Assembly (NCBI GenBank): GCA_002395775.1
Contig: DGUV01000011.1
Location: 520 to 9,766 of the forward strand
Origin: Prevotellaceae bacterium UBA4301
GTDB taxonomy: Bacteria; Bacteroidota; Bacteroidia; Bacteroidales; Bacteroidaceae
Length of the DNA: 9,247 nucleotides
Direction: 5' to 3'
The translations under genes were made by a program, and so were the position numbers. Shown piece after piece: positions 1 through 6,533 of this stretch (within the stretch, counting starts at the first letter, position 1; each line of letters opens with the position of its first letter). The notes beneath the pieces were generated by a model, which was given only the letters and a program-made list of their open reading frames with translations, did not search any database and was not told where the DNA came from.

Positions 1-486
1 CAGGGTAAGCGCATCCGCAAGAAGGACCTCGGCATGATTGCCACCACCTACGGCTACGTCTATGTGGCTCAGATTGCCATGGGTGCTGACCACGCCCAGA
101 CCCTCAAGGCCATCCGCGAGGCCGAGGCTTGGCACGGACCCAGCATCGTCATCGCCTACGCTCCCTGTATCAACCACGGCTTGAAGGCCAAGGGCGGCAT
201 GGGCAAGAGCCAGGCCGAGGAGAAGAAGGCCGTAGAGTGCGGCTACTGGCACCTGTGGCGCTTCAATCCCGCTCTCATCGAGGAAGGCAAGAATCCCTTC
301 TCGCTCGACTCCAAGGAGCCCCAGTGGGACAAGTTCCACGACTTCCTCATGGGCGAAGTCCGCTACCTCAGCGTGAAGAAGGCCTACCCCAACGAGGCCG
401 AGGAACTCTTCGCCGAGGCCCAGCGCATGGCTCAGCTCCGCTACAAGAGCTACGTCCGCAAGACCCAGGAAGATTGGACTGAGTAA
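1..486 (+). CDS. nifJ: Pyruvate:ferredoxin (flavodoxin) oxidoreductase, C-terminal fragment
   Basis: This is the last 161 residues of a large protein whose start lies before the window; the reading frame is open from base 1 to the TAA at 484-486. The family (about 1,180 residues) oxidises pyruvate and CoA to acetyl-CoA and CO2 and passes electrons to ferredoxin or flavodoxin in the cytoplasm of anaerobes, using thiamine pyrophosphate and [4Fe-4S] clusters. The visible part matches the extreme C-terminus: a GYVYVAQIAMG segment, then AYAPCINHG, then a run around GYWHLWRFNP. The cysteine at 166-168 in that second motif corresponds, from family knowledge, to a ligand of the TPP-proximal iron-sulfur cluster, so the visible part looks functional. 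Codon use is strongly GC-biased, as expected for a highly expressed core gene. A terminator follows about 100 bases downstream, so it ends its transcription unit. Confidence 0.93.
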   Translation, partial: QGKRIRKKDLGMIATTYGYVYVAQIAMGADHAQTLKAIREAEAWHGPSIVIAYAPCINHGLKAKGGMGKSQAEEKKAVECGYWHLWRFNPALIEEGKNPFSLDSKEPQWDKFHDFLMGEVRYLSVKKAYPNEAEELFAEAQRMAQLRYKSYVRKTQEDWTE

Positions 487-518
487 GAGCAATGATAAGT
501 TCACTTAATCATTGCCGA

Positions 519-536
519 GCGAAGATTCAATCTCGC
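519..536 (+). other. Small hairpin in the nifJ 3' untranslated region
   Basis: GCGA-a-GAT and ATCTCGC can pair as a seven-base stem with one bulged A around a three-base TCA loop. It lies 33 bases after the nifJ stop and before the true terminator, and no T run follows, so it is not a terminator itself. It may protect the 3' end of the messenger or be part of a dispersed intergenic repeat. The role is a guess. Confidence 0.3.
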
Positions 537-586
537 CGAAGTCAAAACTGGAGCGAGAAATAAGAGAATCATAATTCTATAATAAG

Positions 587-620
587 AAAGAGGTGGAACG
601 CAATGTTTCACCTCTTTTTT
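587..620 (+). terminator. Rho-independent terminator after nifJ
   Basis: A 13-base-pair stem (587-599 with 605-617, one G-T wobble) closes over a five-base GCAAT loop. The 3' arm runs directly into a T tract at 615-620. It is the strongest terminator-like structure in the window. It separates nifJ from the transporter gene downstream. Confidence 0.85.
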
Positions 621-653
621 GCTTTCGATTCCTTAATAGTCGAAAAACTTTTG

Positions 654-661
654 TACATTTG
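654..661 (+). promoter_or_regulatory. Bacteroidota -7 element upstream of the Dcu transporter
   Basis: TACATTTG fits the Bacteroidota -7 consensus TAnnTTTG exactly. It lies between the nifJ terminator and the transporter start at 715, implying a leader of roughly 45-50 bases. I see no good TTTG at the -33 distance (19-21 bases upstream), so the promoter may be weak or need an activator. Confidence 0.5.
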
Positions 662-714
662 TACGTGGATAAGCATAAAATCTACCTTTAACAACCAGAA
701 AAACAACAAATAAT

Positions 715-2160
715 ATGTCATTCTTAATGATTATTCAACTCATGATAGTGCTGGGAGCACTATGGGTGGGTTCGCGCTATGGTAGTTTGGCGCTGGGTGC
801 TATTTCCGGCATTGGTTTGGCCCTGTTAGTATTTGCTTTTGGAATGGAACCAGATACGCCCCCGACCGATGTTATCTACATCATCATTGCTGCCGTTACT
901 TGTGCTGGCATTATGCAGGCCTCAGGCGGTATGGACTGGCTCATACAAATAGCCGAGCGACTGTTGCGTAAGCACCCTGACCGCATCACTTTCCTTGCTC
1001 CACTCTGCACATTCTTCCTAACGGTACTTGTCGGCACAGGACACGTGGTCTATACGTTAATGCCCATCATTTGTGACATCTCGCTGAAAAAAGGCATCCG
1101 CCCAGAGCGCCCCTGTGGTGTGGCTTCCATTGCCTCACAGGTAGGCATTACCTGCTCACCCATTGCCGCTGCTGTTGTCGCCTTCGTTAGTATATCCAAT
1201 GCCAATGGTTTTGGAATCACCATCCCAGGAGTCCTCATGATTAGCCTGCCAGCCTGTCTGTGTGGACTGACAGCAGCATCTGCTGCCAGTTATCATAGAG
1301 GGCTGGATCTCGACAAAGACCCTGAGTTCCAAGCCAAGCTCAAAGATCCAAAGCAACGCGAATACATCTACGGAGGCACAACCACCACGCTAGACAAGGA
1401 GATTCCCAAAGAGGCTAAGCGAGCTGTGTTCATCTTCCTCGGTGCTCTGGCAATCATCGTCTTCTTCGCTATTTTCCAGAATGCGCTTCCATCCTATGAC
1501 ACGCTCCGGGCTGTTAAGGGGAGTACCCCAATGATACTCGATGAAAATGCGACCCTTACTGCCGACCAACTAGTGAAGGCAAAAGTGCATGTGACGGGAA
1601 TGACAGAATGGTTTGACAAGCCACTGGCCATGAATGTAGTCATCCAGATAATAATGATTTCAGCCGCCGCTCTGATGATAATCTTCTGCAAGGCTGCACC
1701 GAAGAAAGCCGTGGCAGGTCCCGTCTGGCAGTCAGGTATGGTAGCCGTTGTTGCCATCTATGGCATTGCATGGCTGGCCGACACCTACTTCTCGAACTAT
1801 CTGCCTGAGATGAAACTCATGCTTGCCGATATCGTAAAGCAATACCCATGGTCTATCGCTTTGGTGTTCTTCATTGTCTCGGTGCTCATCAACTCACAAG
1901 GTGCCGTCGTTGTGGCGATGCTACCACTGGCCTATTCGTTAGGCATCTCCGGTCCTGTGCTTCTGGGTGTACTACCTTCGGTTTACGGATATTTCTTCAT
2001 ACCCAACTATCCCAGCGACATTGCCACCGTCAACTTCGACCGTTCAGGCACAACCGTCATCGGCAAATACCTATTGAACCACTCCTTCATGATGCCCGGC
2101 CTTGTTTGCGTTGGCGTCTCCACACTGGTTGCTTACCTGCTTGCCATGATTATCTACTGA
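715..2160 (+). CDS. dcuB: Anaerobic C4-dicarboxylate transporter, DcuA/DcuB family
   Basis: This is a 481-residue inner-membrane protein with hydrophobic segments along nearly its whole length. Dcu carriers exchange fumarate, malate or aspartate for succinate during anaerobic growth. Family-like features are the N-terminal segment (residues 5-40), a conserved stretch around GTGHVVYTLMP, the SIASQVGITCSPIAAAVVAF run, and a C-terminal part containing PNYPSDIATVNFDRSGTT. It is somewhat longer than the E. coli proteins (about 433-446 residues). The extra length is probably in the central region (about residues 195-300), which includes charged linkers such as LDENATLTADQLVKAKVHV. The ATG at 715 follows an A-rich leader without a Shine-Dalgarno sequence, usual for this phylum. 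The family call is firm; choosing dcuB over dcuA is not possible from sequence alone. Confidence 0.9.
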   Translation: MSFLMIIQLMIVLGALWVGSRYGSLALGAISGIGLALLVFAFGMEPDTPPTDVIYIIIAAVTCAGIMQASGGMDWLIQIAERLLRKHPDRITFLAPLCTFFLTVLVGTGHVVYTLMPIICDISLKKGIRPERPCGVASIASQVGITCSPIAAAVVAFVSISNANGFGITIPGVLMISLPACLCGLTAASAASYHRGLDLDKDPEFQAKLKDPKQREYIYGGTTTTLDKEIPKEAKRAVFIFLGALAIIVFFAIFQNALPSYDTLRAVKGSTPMILDENATLTADQLVKAKVHVTGMTEWFDKPLAMNVVIQIIMISAAALMIIFCKAAPKKAVAGPVWQSGMVAVVAIYGIAWLADTYFSNYLPEMKLMLADIVKQYPWSIALVFFIVSVLINSQGAVVVAMLPLAYSLGISGPVLLGVLPSVYGYFFIPNYPSDIATVNFDRSGTTVIGKYLLNHSFMMPGLVCVGVSTLVAYLLAMIIY

Positions 2161-2219
2161 TGCCGTGAATCATATTAATTAGTGTCCATTAGTTCTAACC
2201 TTCACATTTCTTTTGAACC

Positions 2220-2807
2220 ATGACTACAAGATGGATTATGCGTGCCATAATGCTACTGAGCATCTTAACAGGGGTGACAGCTCACGCAGATGAGACAGAA
2301 CAATCGTTTTGGACATTAAACAAGGAGGGCGAAATCACTTGGACCAACGACGGGCGAGCACATACCGACCATATAGAAATGGCTGGTCGGCAGATGGCCG
2401 TGGTGCTGCACTATGGCATCAGTGCCACAGGACGCTTCACCTGCGAACGGCATTTGGTGTTCCCCATGCTCCGCACTATTCCTAATGACACACACGCCAG
2501 TTTCATCCGTTATGTCAACTGGGAAGCATTGGAGAGCGTACTTATTGGACAGAGTCGGCTCATCGACCGCCAAGAGCAAGTGGAAAGCATATCCCTGCAG
2601 GGATTGATGACCGTGCAAAGCCGTTGGGGGTCATCGCGTGGTGGACAAGCCCATCATCTGAACGACACCAAAAGCCATAGAGGGAGTAAAGCGCGTGAAA
2701 GCGAATGTCAACAACAAATTCCTGAAGGACTACGAGTGCTTCAATGTCATTGCAAAGGTGGAAGGTCAACGACACGACAGTTGCTATGTCTTCACAGCCC
2801 ATTATGA
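2220..2807 (+). pseudogene. 5' remnant of a secreted protein, possibly a glycosidase N-terminus, joined out of frame to a peptidase remnant
   Basis: The frame starts at ATG 2220 with a plausible signal peptide (basic start, hydrophobic LLSILTGVTAHA, cleavage near residue 22). Residues 27-136 look like genuine protein, with motifs such as DHIEMAGRQ, FPMLRTIPNDTHASF and SLQGLMTVQSRW. From memory these resemble the N-terminal region of Bacteroidales secreted glycosidases of the six-hairpin type; that assignment is tentative. After about residue 136 (near base 2628) the frame becomes low-complexity and charged. It is then simply another frame of the M28 peptidase sequence, ending at 2807. The real content is therefore only about 2220-2630, and no catalytic domain remains. 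No promoter or terminator was recognised in the 59 bases separating it from the transporter gene. It could still be transcribed and make a short secreted protein. Confidence 0.6.
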
Positions 2808-3342
2808 CCATCTGGGCAATCTGGGAAAGAAGGTCTTTTATGCAGGTGCAAACGACAATGCTTCGGGCACTGCCACCATTGTCACCCTTGCTGCTCACTA
2901 CGCGAAGAACCGCCCACCATTCGACATGTACGTTATTGCCTTCTCTGGTGAGGATGCCAACCTGCGCGGCTCGGAGTTTTATGCCCAACACCCCATCGTG
3001 CCATTGGAACAAATCAAGTACCTCTTCAACATTGACATGATTGGCGACAACAACCCCGTGCAATATTGTGAGGTAAGCGACGAGGGTATGCATGCCTATG
3101 CTTTATTTGAAAAGATAAATAAGGAGAAACACTACTTCGAGGCACTCAACCGAGGAGAACTGGCAGCCAACAGCGACCACTACTCTTTTGCAAAGCGCCA
3201 TGTGCCATGCATCTTCCTGGAAAACGAAAAGGGCGATGCCTTTCAATACTACCACACAATCTACGACAACTACCACACCGTCCGCTTCGACAGTTATGAG
3301 TCTGTATTCCGATTGGTAACAGAGTTTGTTGAGCGATATTAA
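2662..3342 (+). pseudogene. M28-family zinc metallopeptidase, N-terminally truncated
   Basis: In this frame the sequence matches the catalytic part of M28 aminopeptidase-like enzymes, which cleave N-terminal residues from peptides with two zinc ions. Visible family residues are His in TAHYDHLG (2800-2802), Asp in GANDNASG (2854-2856), Glu-Asp in SGEDAN (2950-2955, where many members have Glu-Glu), Asp in NIDMIGD (3034-3036) and His in NSDHYSF (3178-3180). The metal site is thus largely kept. The N-terminal hundred or so residues and the signal peptide are missing. Peptidase-like sequence seems to extend just upstream but is cut by TGA at 2659-2661, and tandem TGA codons lie at 2608-2613. A GTG at 2695 could give a 215-residue protein, but it would start inside the fold and lack export. 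A decaying gene is more likely than a functional cytoplasmic enzyme. Confidence 0.7.
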
Positions 3343-3343
3343 A

Positions 3344-3371
3344 AAAAAGTGCATAAGCAGTGTCACTTTTT
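3344..3371 (+). terminator. Possible weak terminator after the M28 remnant
   Basis: AAAAAGTG (3344-3351) can pair with CACTTTTT (3364-3371) around a 12-base loop, starting two bases after the stop codon. The stem is mostly A-T, so it is only a candidate. The symmetric A and T tracts would let it work from either side. Confidence 0.4.
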
Positions 3372-3468
3372 ATCCTTCTAACTTGTTATATTAGTGAACT
3401 GACGACGGAAGAAGACGAAAGTCAGCAAGTTCGCAAATCATTCGTGTAACAATTAAATAGAAAGAAAA
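3372..3468 (+). promoter_or_regulatory. Leader and likely promoter region of the sigma-factor cassette
   Basis: These 97 bases precede the first cassette gene. TATATTAG at 3387-3394 is one base off TAnnTTTG, without a recognisable TTTG upstream, so a promoter is only suggested. An inverted repeat follows: CTGAC (3399-3403) with GTCAG (3421-3425) over a 17-base purine-rich loop, with GAA and TTC farther out. This would lie in the 5' leader and might bind a regulator or shape messenger stability. The stretch just before the ATG is A-rich with no strong Shine-Dalgarno sequence. Confidence 0.3.
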
Positions 3469-3948
3469 ATGGATCATTATGCGCTTGACACCTTATCGGA
3501 AATCATTCAAGAAGTTATTGGCCCCCTCACTTTTGGATGTGTATTTCCCATCGTAATCACATGGTTGATTGTCCGCTTAAAGATAAATGAGTCGAAGAAC
3601 CGCATGCAAATCGTGATGGCAGCCATTGAAAAGAACGCAGAGACTGACATTGAGGACTTACTCAAGAAATTGGCGCCCAAGCAGAAACTGCTGAAGGAAA
3701 AGTTGCTCACCAAACTATTGTGGGGAAGCATCATCGCATTTGTGGGTATTGGCGTTTTAGGATGCGCCGTCATATGGGATATTGCTGGTGGCACAAACAC
3801 GAGTTCTCTTGCGAAAATATACCTAATTGGTTCTATCACGCTGGCCATCGGCATTGCTTTCCTTGTCAATTACTTCGTAGGCAAGAAACTACTGGCCAAA
3901 GAGATTGAAGCAGAAGAACAGAAATTGGTGGCAGAGGCGAACTCGTGA
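3469..3948 (+). CDS. Three-helix membrane protein, DUF6249-like
   Basis: This is a 159-residue protein with three predicted membrane segments: about residues 17-36, 84-104 and 116-137. Between the first two is a charged, probably helical stretch (40-80) with motifs KNRMQIVMAAIEK and LLKKLAPKQK. The tail (138-159) is rich in Lys and Glu. From memory this matches the DUF6249 proteins that precede ECF sigma factors in Bacteroidales; their function is unknown to me. Its stop codon overlaps the sigma factor's start as GTGA at 3945-3948, so the two are almost certainly co-transcribed and translationally coupled. That makes a sensor or regulatory role in the membrane plausible, but this is inference. 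The ATG at 3469 is preceded by an AT-rich leader and is the natural start. Confidence 0.75.
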   Translation: MDHYALDTLSEIIQEVIGPLTFGCVFPIVITWLIVRLKINESKNRMQIVMAAIEKNAETDIEDLLKKLAPKQKLLKEKLLTKLLWGSIIAFVGIGVLGCAVIWDIAGGTNTSSLAKIYLIGSITLAIGIAFLVNYFVGKKLLAKEIEAEEQKLVAEANS

Positions 3949-4430
3949 CCCGAGAAGTATTCATAGAATTGGTGGAGCGTGAGCAGGAAGCACTACGAGG
4001 TTTCTTGCTCGCCCTCTGCTGTGGTAACAAGGACGATGCCGATGATCTGGCACAAGATACGTTGGTAAAAGCCTATCTCTCTTCGGCAGGCTATCAGGAC
4101 CGGGGACGTTTCCGCTCGTGGCTTTTCAAGATTGCCCATAACACCTTTCTTAACCATAAAGAGAGTTGCCGAACAATGGAAAATGTTGATGAAGCTCGGA
4201 CACTTATAAGTAATACTTCTGCCGACTCGTCCTTCCAGCATCAAGACCTCTACCTTGCGCTTCGCACCTTGCCACCCAAGGAACGTTCGGCTATCACCCT
4301 ATTTTATCTCAACGGGTATAGCATCAAAGAAATAGCTAAGATTACCGACACCTCAGAGGAGGCTGTAAAGAAGCAACTTTCGCGAGGACGCGACAAACTC
4401 AGAGAGCAATTGAGAATGGACAAGGGATAA
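3945..4430 (+). CDS. RNA polymerase ECF-type sigma-70 factor
   Basis: This 161-residue protein has the two-domain build of extracytoplasmic-function sigma factors, which direct RNA polymerase to a small regulon. Region 2 covers about residues 8-75. It includes DADDLAQDTLVKAY (region 2.2, core polymerase contact) and GRFRSWLFKIAHNTFLNH (2.3-2.4, -10 recognition and melting). Region 4 covers about 101-155, with LPPKERSAITLFYLNGYSIK and a helix-turn-helix around EIAKITDTSEEAVKKQLSRG for -35 binding. The start is GTG at 3945, within the GTGA overlap with the upstream stop; no ATG lies close to the conserved N-terminus, so GTG is accepted. Length is normal for the family. It has no FecI/FecR-SusC/D neighbours, so it is unlike the polysaccharide or iron-uptake sigma factors of this phylum. 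Its neighbours on both sides are small membrane proteins. Confidence 0.92.
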   Translation: MTREVFIELVEREQEALRGFLLALCCGNKDDADDLAQDTLVKAYLSSAGYQDRGRFRSWLFKIAHNTFLNHKESCRTMENVDEARTLISNTSADSSFQHQDLYLALRTLPPKERSAITLFYLNGYSIKEIAKITDTSEEAVKKQLSRGRDKLREQLRMDKG

Positions 4431-4435
4431 TGGAC

Positions 4436-4481
4436 CGCTCGGCATCTGCGAAGCAGTGACGATTACGTAAGAAACTGGAGC
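4436..4481 (+). repeat. Intergenic element with motifs shared with the nifJ-dcuB gap
   Basis: CGCTCGGCA (4436-4444) is the reverse complement of TGCCGAGCG at 513-521. AAACTGGAGC (4472-4481) is repeated identically at 545-554, and the following bases are also similar. The two motifs are 27 bases apart here and 23 there. A CTGC-gaa-GCAG mini-hairpin sits between them (4446-4456). This suggests two diverged copies of a short dispersed intergenic element. With only two copies visible, chance similarity is not excluded. Confidence 0.3.
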
Positions 4482-4485
4482 AAGA

Positions 4486-4971
4486 ATGAAAGAAGATATG
4501 ACAAAAGATAAAACTTTGGAGGAACTCTTCCTCGCACAAAAGCCTCATTTCGATGACAATGAAGCTTTTATGGAATCGCTTACCAAACGTCTGGATGCCG
4601 TAGAGTTCCTGAAGCAGCATCAGGAGGCAACCATCCGTCAATATAAGATGGCAATGGTAGTGGTTTTCGTGGTAGGCATATTAAGTGGAGCATTCACTAT
4701 CATGTATGTCATGTCTATGCCTACAGGCGTTCCACTCTTCACTATCCAAGTACAAAGTGGCTTTCTACTATGGTTGGCACAGAACTCACGCATGATTGTC
4801 TCCGCACTCCTAGCATTGCTTATGACAGTTGGTATCATAAGCATCATCAACAACGTGCAAGACATCATGCGAATGAGAGTTCACTTGTCGTCGTTAAAGG
4901 ATTTTGATAAGGCAAAGCGAATGGTGGCCAATACTGTAACTACTGCTGACAGCACGAGCGACAACCCATAG
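4486..4971 (+). CDS. Two-helix membrane protein, candidate anti-sigma factor
   Basis: This is a 161-residue protein with no family I can name. A soluble N-terminus of about 54 residues is rich in acidic and basic residues (LEELFLAQKPHFDDNEAF, then SLTKRLDAVEFLKQHQE). Two membrane segments follow (about 55-77 and 102-122), then a polar tail. A short cytoplasmic N-terminus followed by membrane helices, directly downstream of an ECF sigma gene, is the usual plan of membrane anti-sigma factors. No ZAS zinc motif (HxxxCxxC) is visible. GGAG at 4477-4480 lies five bases before ATG 4486 and favours that start; ATG 4498 is an alternative four codons in. The gene follows the sigma gene by 55 bases. 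Its last 30 codons overlap the 3' end of cstA on the other strand. Confidence 0.72.
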   Translation: MKEDMTKDKTLEELFLAQKPHFDDNEAFMESLTKRLDAVEFLKQHQEATIRQYKMAMVVVFVVGILSGAFTIMYVMSMPTGVPLFTIQVQSGFLLWLAQNSRMIVSALLALLMTVGIISIINNVQDIMRMRVHLSSLKDFDKAKRMVANTVTTADSTSDNP

Positions 4972-6359
4972 TCGAGCCCGAGAATAGTGGGCGAAGTGAA
5001 GAAGAAATCCGTGACCACCATCGTCATAAATACAGCAGGCAGAAGGGTCATCCAATAGCACTTTCCCTCCTGACGAAGATACACCGAACACATCCACAGG
5101 GTGATGGCTGCCATTACCTGAGTCCCCCACGCCACATACTGCCATACCGTACCAAAGCCTGAAGGGTTTCCTATCTGCCAAGCCAAAAGGGCTATGCCCA
5201 CTGCAAACACTGGCAGGGAAAGGAGCAAACGACTATGCACGGAGGTTTGTTTCAGGCCAAAGGCTTCGGAGAGGATAAGACGCGCGGCACGAAACGAACT
5301 GCCGCCCGTGGTGATGGGAGCTGCCACAATGCCCAGCAAGGCCAGTACGCTTCCAAAGGCGCCAAGCCAGGAGGCACATACCGTGTTGACCACCGTGGGG
5401 GCATCGAAGAACTGAATGAGCGAAAGCGCCGTCTGGCCCTCGAACTTGGCAACGACCTCCGGAGGACACACCTCGCGCCAACCGCCATAGAAGAAGAAGT
5501 AACTGCTGATGGTGGCCCAGACGAGAGCGACAATGCCCTCTGTAATCATGGCTCCGTAGAATATGGCTCGTCCCTGACGTTCCGACTTCATGCAGCGCGC
5601 CATCATGGGCGACTGGGTGGCATGGAAACCGGAAACGGCTCCGCAAGCAATGGTGACAAAAAGCGCAGGGAACAAGGGTTGCTTCAGCCCTAAGCGTTCA
5701 GCACCATAGTTGCCCAAGCCGTCCCACACCTCAGGCAGGACAGGATGCTTGAGAACCAGCACAATGCCCAGAGCCACCACCATGAACAGCATACTCATGG
5801 CAAAGAGAGGATAGACGCGCCCAATGACCTTGTCGATGGGCATCATGGTTGTGGCAACATAATAGGCAAAGATGATGAGCACCCACATCATGCGCTCGCC
5901 CCAAATGCCGCTGAGGATGATGGCAGGACAATAGACAAAGAAGGCTCCGACAAGAACCATCATGAGCATGGTGAACACAATAAGAAGTCTGCGAGCCACG
6001 GGCCCCAGATAACGGCCCGTCAGTTCGGCCAGTCCCTCGCCGTCGTGACGCATGGAGAGCATGCCCGACACATAGTCGTGGACGGCACCGCCAAAGATGC
6101 AGCCCAGCACTATCCATACATAGGCTGCCGGACCAAACCACATGCCCATGATGGCACCGAAGATGGGGCCTGTGCCGGCAATGTTAAGAAACTGTATCAT
6201 GAAGATGCGCCACCCTGGCAGAACGATGTAGTCGATGCCGTCGGCCTTGCGAATGGCTGGCGTGGGACGGTCGTCAGGACCGAAGACGCGCTCCACGATG
6301 CGACTGTAGAATACGTAGCCCAGCAAAAGGGCTATGAGGCTGATGAGAAATGAAATCAT
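4881..6359 (-). CDS. cstA: Carbon starvation protein CstA family transporter, short form
   Basis: This is a 492-residue polytopic membrane protein. CstA-family carriers import peptides, and some members take up pyruvate; expression is typically raised by carbon limitation. Family-typical stretches are GPDDRPTPAIRKADGIDYI near the N-terminus, FLNIAGTGPIFGAIMGMWFG, AVHDYVSGMLSMRHDGEGLA, ATQSPMMARCMKSE and APITTGGSSFRAARLILSEA. It is much shorter than E. coli CstA (about 700 residues) but resembles the roughly 480-residue form I know from Bacteroidota, so it looks complete. The start is ATG at 6359. A TTG 14 codons upstream (6401) keeps the frame open but falls within the -7 promoter element, so it is rejected. 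The gene is monocistronic. Its 3' end overlaps the convergent membrane-protein gene by 91 bases, and no terminator is visible. Confidence 0.92.
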   Translation of the reverse strand: MISFLISLIALLLGYVFYSRIVERVFGPDDRPTPAIRKADGIDYIVLPGWRIFMIQFLNIAGTGPIFGAIMGMWFGPAAYVWIVLGCIFGGAVHDYVSGMLSMRHDGEGLAELTGRYLGPVARRLLIVFTMLMMVLVGAFFVYCPAIILSGIWGERMMWVLIIFAYYVATTMMPIDKVIGRVYPLFAMSMLFMVVALGIVLVLKHPVLPEVWDGLGNYGAERLGLKQPLFPALFVTIACGAVSGFHATQSPMMARCMKSERQGRAIFYGAMITEGIVALVWATISSYFFFYGGWREVCPPEVVAKFEGQTALSLIQFFDAPTVVNTVCASWLGAFGSVLALLGIVAAPITTGGSSFRAARLILSEAFGLKQTSVHSRLLLSLPVFAVGIALLAWQIGNPSGFGTVWQYVAWGTQVMAAITLWMCSVYLRQEGKCYWMTLLPAVFMTMVVTDFFFTSPTILGLDYGLSLVLSAVVTVLATIRFALSKSFNDDK

Positions 6360-6398
6360 GAGTCTGCGGATTTTTAGAATCAATAGTGAATCGGGGTG

Positions 6399-6430
6399 CA
6401 AAGATACACATTAAATTTACTATTAACAAT
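6399..6430 (-). promoter_or_regulatory. cstA promoter (Bacteroidota type)
   Basis: On the minus strand, TATCTTTG (6406-6399) matches the -7 consensus TAnnTTTG exactly. ATTG (6430-6427), three of four bases of the -33 TTTG, lies 20 bases upstream. Transcription would start near 6393, giving a leader of about 34 bases before ATG 6359. Confidence 0.7.
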
Positions 6431-6456
6431 TATATCCCCGTGTTTTACTTATAAAT

Positions 6457-6464
6457 CAAAGATA
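6457..6464 (-). promoter_or_regulatory. Second TATCTTTG element upstream of cstA
   Basis: An identical minus-strand TATCTTTG occurs at 6464-6457. No TTTG-like box is at the right distance, so it may be a weak second promoter or chance in AT-rich DNA. Confidence 0.25.
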
Positions 6465-6490
6465 ATCAGTACTAATTCAAGAAAATGTAT

Positions 6491-6498
6491 TATCTTTG
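6491..6498 (+). promoter_or_regulatory. -7 element of the tandem hydrolase gene
   Basis: TATCTTTG on the plus strand fits TAnnTTTG exactly; no clear -33 TTTG was found. A start of transcription around 6504 leaves about 30 bases before ATG 6534. It would leave only about five bases before the upstream ATG at 6510, which favours 6534 as the translation start. Confidence 0.5.
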
Positions 6499-6533
6499 TA
6501 CAGTAAATCATGTTAAACTTGAAACCTATCACC

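Noticed and set aside
5745..6353. 202-codon plus-strand open frame opposite cstA
   Set aside because: The His/Asp/Glu-rich product is the shadow of a membrane-protein gene and matches nothing.
6360..6401. N-terminal extension of cstA from TTG 6401
   Set aside because: The TTG lies in the -7 promoter element, so the transcript would start downstream of it; the ATG at 6359 begins the hydrophobic segment expected for the family.
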